From NCBI GenBank assembly GCA_021030915.1, contig JAGEMR010000002.1:248001-312000 (forward strand): DNA of 64,000 nt. The letters are read 5' to 3'. The position numbers and the translations under genes were made by a program. Shown here one piece after another: positions 56,725-64,000 of this stretch. A model generated the notes under the pieces. That model ran no database searches and was not told the origin of the DNA. It saw only the letters and a list, made by a program, of their open reading frames with translations. Numbering within the stretch: position 1 is the stretch's first letter; each line of letters starts with the position of its first letter. This stretch comes from Astrothelium macrocarpum (lineage: Eukaryota > Ascomycota > Dothideomycetes > Trypetheliales > Trypetheliaceae).

Positions 56725-58395
56725 CTAATCGTCTTGGGGCTTTGTGATACGTATGGTGAATGAAACCCGAATGATTGCAGATACTACACCGCTGAATCTA
56801 GCTCCATCTAGCATCGCTAGATTGACGTAATATGCGTTGGCGAGTAATGAGATGAAGCCGAATCCACCAGAAACGGGTATCTGATACAGGCAAGCGTTGA
56901 TGACAAATAGGGTTGATAGCAAACATGAGCACAAGGAGTTCAGATCGAGAGACCGTTTGAGCCTGTATCTTAAGCTTGTATGTGCTGGCGGGCTTCGTAT
57001 AGTTGACTTGTTCGTACCATGGCTGCTGATGGCTCTAGTCCTCAATAGTTAGCGTTGCTAAATGAGCCTAAGGGATGCTTGCCATGAATAACGTAGTTAG
57101 ACCAGTGTGACTTGATGTGTGTACCACTGGCAATTGTATTCCTCCAAGAGTTGACCATGTAGATCGAGGTTCAGCGGTTTGGTTGAAACTGGAGCTAGAT
57201 CTATCGACTCAGGCCCTCCATTTTTCAGAAGCGCGTGCTTCAATACAACTTTAGTGTTGTCAATAGACCAAGCTCCGCGGGTGGGCTGATGGGCGAAGAC
57301 CATCTGTTGCGCCAAATCCGAAAAGGTTTGCTCAGTACCATTCCAAGTCCCAATGTAATTTACTGTTGGGGAGGCTACAGAGGCAAGTTTAGCAGGACTG
57401 ACGCCACCGAGCATCATAGCAGTATAAAAGCTTCTGCCTATGCTAGCACACTAAAAAAAATGGTTCAATGTACATTCTTTCCTGTCTAACGCTTTAGCAA
57501 AATCAGTCAATTCCTCTGCCGATCTTTCCACATTGGTGACCAGCGTTGCACTCACATCGGAAGAAAGGCGCAAAGACTGGTTACGACGAGAGCCTGGATC
57601 CAGCATTGCCCTGAAATCCTCAAAAGTTCTCATAATTAGTATTTCCAGCATAGCTGTCGATCTTTCGTCGACGAAAAGCATGTTCTCTCCAAAAGTTGTA
57701 TTGTAGAACTTTTTTTTTTTTTGCCGTACCTTCCAGAAAGGTGTCATTCCGTTGACTGCAAGCGCAATACCGCTTCCATACAAGTTATCAAGATCAGATG
57801 GCGGTATAACTCCGAGTTGTCTGATCAAAGTAGGTATGTCGTGTGTGGTTGATATCCATCAACGAACTGTTTGTAGAGGGCGCTAAGAATGAGAGAAAGA
57901 CCAAGAAGTGGAAGCACTACTGATAACACTAGCCGACTGGCTTTCTTGGCAATGGCTGACTTGCGGAGGAGAGCGTCCGGATATTGTAACGTTGCCACGT
58001 CGCGGGCCACCAGCCAATTGATGGCGCATAGCGTGACTTGCCTTGATGTAGGAAAGCCTTGAATTGATAGTAAGAGACTAAAGACTGTAAGCTGGTATTT
58101 AAATCCCAGATAAGCCGCAATGGCTGGGTTGTAGATGGCAATGACAGCTACAGTCTGCGAGTCATGGATTAAAAAGTTCCAAATGCAATCAAACAGGAAA
58201 ACCGACCAATGCTACTAGACCAACGAAATTAGCAAGGATATCCATCAAGGATAAAATTCCGACAGTCTCAGCCTCTTCATATGTATGCTCGGGGTTGGAA
58301 CCGTCTTGATGTCCCTCCTGTGATGGAATATCCCGGAATGATAAGGTCTCCTCGTCATTGCCTGGTGTGGTTGAACGTAAAGAATGATATGACAT
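56725..58395 (-). pseudogene. Fragmented multi-pass membrane protein gene
   Basis: Pieces of one fungal membrane-protein family lie in order on the minus strand. The acidic start MSYHSLRSTTPGNDEE with a first helix (58395-58204) is probably spliced (GTCGGT..CGCAG, 52 nt) to TVAVIAIYNPAIAAYLGFKYQ and a second helical block to about 57826. A luminal part follows in a shifted frame (SGIALAVNGMTPFW; GENMLFVDERSTAMLE), then another shift before GRSFYTAMMLGG..TRGAWSIDNTKVV, and a C-terminal block with two helices and a VSGGFGFISLLANA motif (57045-56725). At least two frame changes have no convincing intron; one is next to a 13-base homopolymer (57710-57722). This is either a pseudogene or a gene with assembly errors. 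Family function unknown. Confidence 0.55.
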
Positions 58396-60346
58396 CTACA
58401 TAGAAGGGGGGTTTGAACACTCAACTTTATGTGACAAGAACAGATAGAATCTGCAAGCATGTATCTTACACCCTCATCAAATACGGCTTCCGGCCAGTCC
58501 ACGGCTGAGCTACTGCGCCTATCAATACTGTCGCGCCACATGCGCTGCTGAGAGGTTCTGGAGGGAGCGACGTCTGCCAATCGTCGATATGGAATTGAAT
58601 TGCATGAGAAGAGAGCCGTGCATAGTGGTCGGTGTATCCCCCGATTGCATGCTCTGATTGGCGTAGACAAGTAAAGAAATTCATGAAGTAAAAACACCAG
58701 AGAAAGCGGCCTATGTCATTTGATGTGGTGATGCTGAAGTGGGCTTTTGATGGCTGGTTGGCAGCTGGGCTTGGCCCAGCCAAATGTATTTGCCATGATC
58801 AGCCCGTTAAATTGAAATGTCACTGTTGAGGTAATTCCAAATTCGATCCGATCGTCTTTCTAAGAATCTCAACATACCGAGTAATTTGCGCAAAAGTTGC
58901 ATCGGGGTTCGCATCAACAAACGTCACAGACTACCAAAGAAAAAATTCACCAGGCACCCTACAAGGAGACCTTCAATGACAATTAACAGCATAATCTTTG
59001 TAAGTGCTGGTTCGTGGATGGAAGGCTTTTTTTAAAGGCTCAATTTTGTCTTTGGGAACTCCGTGACGGGTGTTCTGTGGAGTAATTTTCTTGCGGCCAT
59101 AACATTTCTTGCCGCATCTACTGGTTGCTGGTGACGTGAATCAGTCAAAAGTTACAAAAGCCCTTAAGAGTTGTGAACTAGGTACTCGGGAATACCTTTG
59201 AGGTGACGCTCCTGATCTCGTGGGATGGCGCAACTTACATAGCTATTTTTAGCTGACGTCCCGCCCTATTTTCTTTTTTTTAGGGGACTTTTTTCTTTCT
59301 TTTCTTTTCTGTCAAAACAACACCATGGATGGAGGACATAAGACTTCGCTAAAAAAAAGTATTCAGCAAGAAAAGGGCAAGGGAAAAAGCCAATGCGCTT
59401 TGTAAACGCGTTGCACTGATATCAAGTTGCTCACCAAACTTGAATGTGTATCTCCTAATCCCGACATTCGCTCGCTGATTTAAGCAACACCACACATGTT
59501 GACAAGTCCTTCGCGTAGGCTCTGCAATGCCAAGTCAAAACTCTCTTCCCATCTTCTGGTCTTTTGTTAGGATCTTGGAGGACACCACATTGTTCTCCAT
59601 GTTTTTACCTATGCCCGTTGTATTTTGTCCGCATAATTGTGTCGAATCTCACAAGGACAGTTTCAAAACTCCGGTGTTTGCGAACGTGTATAACTTTGCA
59701 TAACTGAGGGTGTGTTGTATCTGTTTCCTATCTCTAACTCTCGCATTTAGAATTTGCTCGATACCAAATGAAGCGAGCCAGCAGCCTGTCCATGTACAAC
59801 AGTGCTACATACACTGTATTTAGCTGATCACCATACAAGTCGTATTCAAATCGAGAAGAATTAGCCAGTCACGTGCGATCCTGGAAGCGTCTGTCGACTT
59901 CGCAGAGGTCATCGCCAGTCCACCATCTTGGGTGACGCTAATGGTCTGGCATATTATGCAGGATTGGCCCACGGTCAGTTATCACATATTTTGCGAGCTT
60001 TCTGCAGCATCGGGCAGAGGATCCAGTGAGCAGGGACTCCTTCCTCGCTATGCTCAAGGTCGCAACGAGTGCACCAGATCGGCCACGGTAGGATGGAAGC
60101 CTCAAGGCAACGGCAGAGCACTTTCACGCTCGGTCGTTCAGTCTCGTCCGATTGAATGTGTCTTTACAAGGTTCGAACCGAAAACATGCCTTCAACGAGT
60201 CTATTTATATTGCTGAATATCTGAAACTGACATGCCCGCATGTCTCGACGCCGCGAAAGTCTTACATTTCCCGACATCGCCGTTGCTCTCGAGCCCGAAC
60301 CTTCCCCGCGGACTGCTCATGAGGGTCTCATAGTCACCCGGCAACG
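58396..60346. other. Gene-free interval
   Basis: About 1.95 kb with short frames only, none recognisable. T-rich runs occur near 59270-59310. No structural RNA seen. Confidence 0.5.
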
Positions 60347-60805
60347 ATGCGCCTCTTGGAAACCCTACCGAACGGAGACGTCTCCCTGACCGAGAACCTC
60401 CTTGATAACACCATTCCTCGATATCCTATTCTATCGTACCGATGGAAAGATGATGGCCAAAAGGTCGACTTCGAAGACATGATCAAAGGAGAGAGACGAA
60501 GCAGAATTGAATTTCAAAAAGATCAAATTCTGTGGCGAAAAAGCGAAAAGAGATGGTTTGCAATACTTTTGGGTAGACAATTGTTGGAATACATAGCCCC
60601 ACCATCAGTGACAATGCCCCACAAAAAGGACAGTATCTGCCGCCAAAAACGACAAGAGTCGTTGTTGAAGGGAAGCTGCTCTAAGGTGGTAGCCATTACT
60701 TTAATAAGGCTATGTTACGGGGAACTCGGTGCCCGTTTTGGTCCAGGTTGCCGCTGCTTTAGTTTCTCCGATCCGTCAGAATCAGAACCGAAAAATCACA
60801 TCTAA
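60347..60805 (+). pseudogene. HET-domain (heterokaryon incompatibility) remnant
   Basis: The frame opens with ATG and MRLLETLPNGDVSLTE, then IPRYPILSYRW, the canonical HET-domain start (usually AILSHRW). About 50 codons later the conserved KIKFCGEKAKRDGLQYFWVD block appears in a different frame (about 60515-60575) and runs into a stop. The domain is thus broken by a frameshift and mutations, and the rest of the domain is missing. HET proteins trigger non-self recognition cell death in fungi; this copy should be inactive. Confidence 0.75.
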
Positions 60806-61403
60806 ATTTAGCACATGAGCACGTTGTGAGCCAGGCCGCGGAGGTGAGAAGCGCCCTCCATGAAGTCCGTGATGACTTGGACAGCATCCACTCCAGGCTT
60901 CTCCAGCACGCCCAGATCTTTCTGTGTGTCTCGATCTGACGCAGGCAGCTCGAGTGGCTCCTTGCTTTATCAATCCTTTTTCGAAAGTGTCACGGTTAGA
61001 GTTGGATTGACGCAAAAAACACTAAACCAACAGCTTACCGAACGTCCAATAATTTCAAATATATACTTATGTATGCTGGGGTAAGCGAATTTGCATGAAG
61101 GTGCTTGATGCTACTCACAATTAATTGGCTTATCGATTCCCGCTTCTATGGAACAATAGATTGACGAGGCCCCCTTCCCGCTGAGCTGCGTTTCGCGCCA
61201 TGCAGAAAGAATTCGATATCTTTCAATCCCCACTTTTGTGCAACAACAGATTGACGAAATCCACGCTTTGCGCCGTGTGGAAGGCCTTCAAAATCTCTCG
61301 ATCCCGCAATCAAGTCTTCTCAGGCCTGCATCATCCAGATTCTGCATATTTTTAGGTTCGGCTTCAGATTTAACTTATCCGCTGTCGACTGAGGAGTTTA
61401 GAC
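60806..61403. other. Interval without supported gene
   Basis: 598 bp. Possibly the tail of the decayed HET gene plus the promoter of the next frame; two short related motifs (ATTGACGA) occur near 61160 and 61250. Nothing firm. Confidence 0.45.
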
Positions 61404-62213
61404 ATGTTTCCACGCGATAGCTTGGACTGTTTGAGGAGTAGGGTCGGTGATCTCAACTTGAACCCTAACGACAATGATTTCGACTTGAACTTTGATAGCA
61501 ATGATCTCGACTTGGACGCTGATCCCGGCGAGGACACTGATTCCGGCGAGGACACTGACTCCGGCGAGGACACTGACCCCGGTGAGGACACTGACCCTGG
61601 TGATCTCGACTTGGGCTCTAACGGCGAGGGACGGGGACGCCGCCTTTACCAGGCAGACATTGACGACTACCGCTATAGATCTGCTTCGCGCGGCTCTTCT
61701 ATTGCGGATGTTTATCGTAGCAATGATATTCTGTCTCTGTCGTCAAGTCGTGAACGTCAGCGCATCTCTGCGAGTCAAGCTTTCGAGGCTGCTAGCTTTG
61801 CCAAGCAATCGTCATCCTCGTCTCAAGCTACTACTGATCGTCACTCCACTTGGGAAAAGCTTGAGATCAACGTCGATAGGATGCAGTGCTCGACATGTCA
61901 AAAATGGTTTCGCGATTCAGCAATGTTGAAAGAGCATCATCGTCAAACTTCAAGAAATTGTATTAGATGTGGTCAATCGTGGCGTTATTGCGCCATTGGG
62001 ATCAGTCAACACACAGATTATCCCTATTGCACATACAGCTGCACCGAACATAACGTTTGCTTTAAAGGCAAAAAAGAGACACAAAGACATGGACTTGAAG
62101 TTCGTCATAAACATTGCTTCTTCGAAAGGTGTAATTCGTCTGAAGCATTTGGAAACTGGAGCAATGAAGCAATCAAAGAGCACATCACCCGCAAGCATAT
62201 CCAAAACCGGTGA
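61404..62213 (+). CDS. Unrecognised Cys/His-rich protein with acidic repeat
   Basis: Single exon, 269 aa from ATG. Three parts are visible. Residues about 20-75 are very acidic (Asp/Leu/Asn), including four tandem GEDTD(S/P) hexapeptides encoded by 18-bp repeats. Residues about 80-150 are Ser/Arg-rich. Residues about 160-269 contain paired Cys and His: CSTCQKWFRDSAMLKEHHRQTSRNC, then CIRCGQSW, CTYSCTEHNVCF and a final KEHITRKH. The first pair resembles a C2H2/C2HC zinc finger, and the others could form one or two more. No known family is recognised. It lies between a HET remnant and a tRNA in a decayed region, so it might be lineage-specific. Intact frame and conserved-looking Cys spacing argue for coding. 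Confidence 0.6.
   Translation: MFPRDSLDCLRSRVGDLNLNPNDNDFDLNFDSNDLDLDADPGEDTDSGEDTDSGEDTDPGEDTDPGDLDLGSNGEGRGRRLYQADIDDYRYRSASRGSSIADVYRSNDILSLSSSRERQRISASQAFEAASFAKQSSSSSQATTDRHSTWEKLEINVDRMQCSTCQKWFRDSAMLKEHHRQTSRNCIRCGQSWRYCAIGISQHTDYPYCTYSCTEHNVCFKGKKETQRHGLEVRHKHCFFERCNSSEAFGNWSNEAIKEHITRKHIQNR
61529..61600 (+). repeat. 18-bp coding minisatellite, four copies
   Basis: Near-identical units of the form GGCGAGGACACTGAYTCC/CCC, each coding GEDTDS or GEDTDP. Copies differ mainly at synonymous or Ser/Pro-changing sites, suggesting unequal exchange. Confidence 0.85.
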
Positions 62214-63308
62214 TAGTCGAGGCCAATCAAATACCAGTTTGTTAATAGATTAGTCAACGAGATTGTTCCGCAGGCAAGGTCATATGGGATGAGCTCATCA
62301 GCTTTCCATTATTGCTGTTTGCTTAGTCACTTTGCTTTGGGTTCGACGGGTCCAGAGACAGAGTGAGGCGCATATTGTTGAATTTGGGGATTGATTTCTG
62401 TTCAAAGTACACGTAACAAAACATTAAAGCTTACGCACCTTTCTAACGAGCTCTATTATGTGCATCTCTTCAATACTATCCTTAACTTGACTATAGTATC
62501 TAACAAACTCTAATACTAAAACCCTCTTTTTTAGGTAGATTTCAGACCCTCTCTAAGCAGTAGCTAATTTTATTTAATTTTACCCTGATTGTGCATGAAC
62601 CTATCCCTGAGCATACTGAGGAGGTTCTAGAATCCGGCCCATGTAAACCCCCAGGGTCGGAGGAGTCCAGTTCTGGCACCCTAGACCCGGCAACAGTTTC
62701 CTTTTTAACACAGATGAGCAAATCGATTTGGAAGGTGCCCTATACAACAAATCCTTTCGTTCCTCAAGGTACTTTCCACTTTTTCTCCTTGCGGTAGTCC
62801 TTGTTTTCGTCGTTGTCGATCTTGGATCGGGCAATGGACTTGGCTTTCCACTCCGTATCAGTAGGCACAACCAATCGCTGCTTAGCCCAGCACAATGAGC
62901 CTAGCAATTCGAGGAAGCTCGCGATTCTTTGCGACCAGTCCGTTACCCTGCCAAATGAAATATAGTAGACTACACTCGGTATTAAGAAAAGCCAACTTGA
63001 AATCGTCTTCTTTGCGGCGGCATAGATCGTCAGCCTGACCATGAGGCCCAAAACTCGACATCCTCTGACTGGCTGCACCTAGCTGCTTGATCAAGCTAAT
63101 TAATTATCCAATCAGTCATACATTCGGTCAAGAACTAAATGAAATGCGGCCAATCAGCTTATAGAACTAGCCAAAATAGATATCTCTGGAGCAAGCTAGT
63201 AACTTCTTGTTTACCCAGGCCATGACGAACCGCGCGGCTTCCCCATGCATTCCTTAGATGTATCGTAATAGGAAACAGCACCCAGGGGAAAAATATCAAA
63301 AAGGAAAG
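62214..63308. other. Interval without supported gene
   Basis: About 1.1 kb. Overlapping frames on the minus strand (63094-62882, 63078-62764) show no recognised domain; AT-rich stretch near 62440-62590. Nothing firm. Confidence 0.45.
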
Positions 63309-63390
63309 TGCGATAACCCGGAATCGAACCGGGGGCCCATCGACTGTGCTCAAATGGCAACGATGGATTTTACCACTAAACCATTATCGC
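63309..63390 (-). tRNA. tRNA-Gly(GCC) with 11-nt intron
   Basis: Cloverleaf on the minus strand: acceptor GCGATAA pairs with TTATCGC, discriminator A; D arm GTTT-AGTGGTA-AAAT; anticodon stem CATCG/CGATG with loop TTGCCAT, anticodon GCC; variable loop GGCC; T arm CCCGG-TTCGATT-CCGGG. An 11-nt insertion (TTTGAGCACAG) sits after position 37, where eukaryotic tRNA introns are removed by tRNA endonuclease. Spliced length 71 nt, normal for tRNA-Gly. Confidence 0.95.
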
Positions 63391-63410
63391 TAGTGGTTTA
63401 GTGGTAAAAT
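63367..63410. repeat. Perfect 17-bp inverted repeat across tRNA 5' end
   Basis: Arms 63367-63383 and 63394-63410 are exact reverse complements, separated by 10 bp. The left arm is the D-arm region of tRNA-Gly; the right arm is an inverted copy lying upstream of the tRNA gene. Confidence 0.95.
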
Positions 63411-64000
63411 AGAATCTAATATAATCCCAAGACAATTTGCTGTGAGATGAGATAAGAGTTTGATGGGATTGAAAGGTAAAGACTTAAAACTTCGTGATTT
63501 AGGCCGATATCATTTGATATCGAAGAGGATCAAATAGATGAGTGATATGCTAAATTGACATTTCCAATTGCGGCTATTATCGACGGTTCCATTCATGTCT
63601 TGGGAAGGTAAGGTATCGATTTGATAGTCTGATATATGTTGTCGAGGTGGTACATGAACATTTCGATATCAGATATATGGCGAGAAAATCCATATTAAAG
63701 GAACATTAAGATGTCTACAGAGTCCGGAGTATAGAAGCAAACAGTGAACTGACTTGCTTTAAAAGATCGATTTTATCGTCATCATTCCTTTCTTAATCGC
63801 TTCTTGATTTGATCAGATCCTATAACTACCGTTAGAATGCTTTGCCCACCCGTATAAATGCTTGATCGAGCGAGCCCCCAAGCGCCATTGCATATGCATG
63901 TTATCAATCCGCATGATCAAATCTTCAACACCGATGTCTTGCTTTGAACGCCATCAAAAACGCAGGTATTATCAACAGGAACGTATTGCTTCGTGATAAC
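63411..64000. other. AT-rich end of window without supported gene
   Basis: About 590 bp upstream of the tRNA gene. No frame, repeat or RNA is supported. Several GATATC-like palindromes occur, without clear meaning. Confidence 0.45.

Noticed and set aside
60168..60185. GGTTCGAACC resembling a tRNA T arm
   Set aside because: No pairing acceptor or anticodon arms can be found at the right spacing on either strand.
1..64000. CRISPR arrays, rRNA genes, bacterial-type operons or defence islands
   Set aside because: No regularly spaced direct repeats, no rRNA signatures, and introns and gene content are clearly eukaryotic.

Overview
The window is nuclear DNA of a filamentous ascomycete (Pezizomycotina). 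It has spliceosomal introns of mostly 46-66 nt with GTRNGY donors, compact gene spacing, fungus-restricted families (DUF6594, HET domain, NRC-2-type kinase, Svf1, pisatin-demethylase-like P450) and a transposon carrying RIP-like hypermutation. A class such as Dothideomycetes is plausible but cannot be fixed from this sequence alone.

Layout: 1-22.2 kb holds the 3' part of the cytoplasmic dynein heavy chain gene, SVF1, a Spartan-type (SPRTN) protease divergent from a TBC RabGAP, a TRF/Tbf1-like telobox protein, a P/Q-rich protein and a DUF6594 membrane protein. 22.7-24.5 kb is a Fot1/pogo-type DNA transposon with perfect 43-bp terminal inverted repeats, a TA target duplication and an interior mutated to about 13% GC in the part counted. 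25.1-25.3 kb is an assembly gap flanked by a misplaced 60-bp copy of the TAF10 gene (37.15-37.21 kb). 25.6-37.9 kb holds an NRC-2/Fpk1 AGC kinase, a long disordered protein with a possible eIF4E-binding N-terminus, MRE11, mitochondrial uS19 and TAF10. 38.2-42.8 kb is a divergent FAD phenol-hydroxylase-like monooxygenase and cytochrome P450 pair. 44.7-54.8 kb holds TSC1 (hamartin), ALG2 and a large Ulp1-type (C48) SUMO protease. 55-64 kb is gene-poor and decayed: a fragmented multi-pass membrane protein gene, a frameshifted HET-domain remnant, an unrecognised Cys/His-rich protein with an 18-bp repeat array, and an intron-containing tRNA-Gly(GCC).

Most genes are core housekeeping functions (genome maintenance: SPRTN, MRE11, TRF-like; transcription: TAF10; TOR control: TSC1; N-glycosylation: ALG2; lipid and flippase control: SVF1, NRC-2; transport: dynein) and do not form one pathway. 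The FMO/P450 pair is the only catabolic or secondary-metabolic-looking unit. I found no convincing new defence or mobile system. The most unusual signals are the residual-cytosine context in the hypermutated transposon, a dynein heavy chain that ends early in its C-terminal domain, the G/purine skew towards gene 3' ends, the hairpin formed by a tRNA 5' end and an inverted copy of it, and the gap-edge assembly error. Exon boundaries are hand-derived from splice motifs, reading-frame continuity and remembered family conservation; no search was run.
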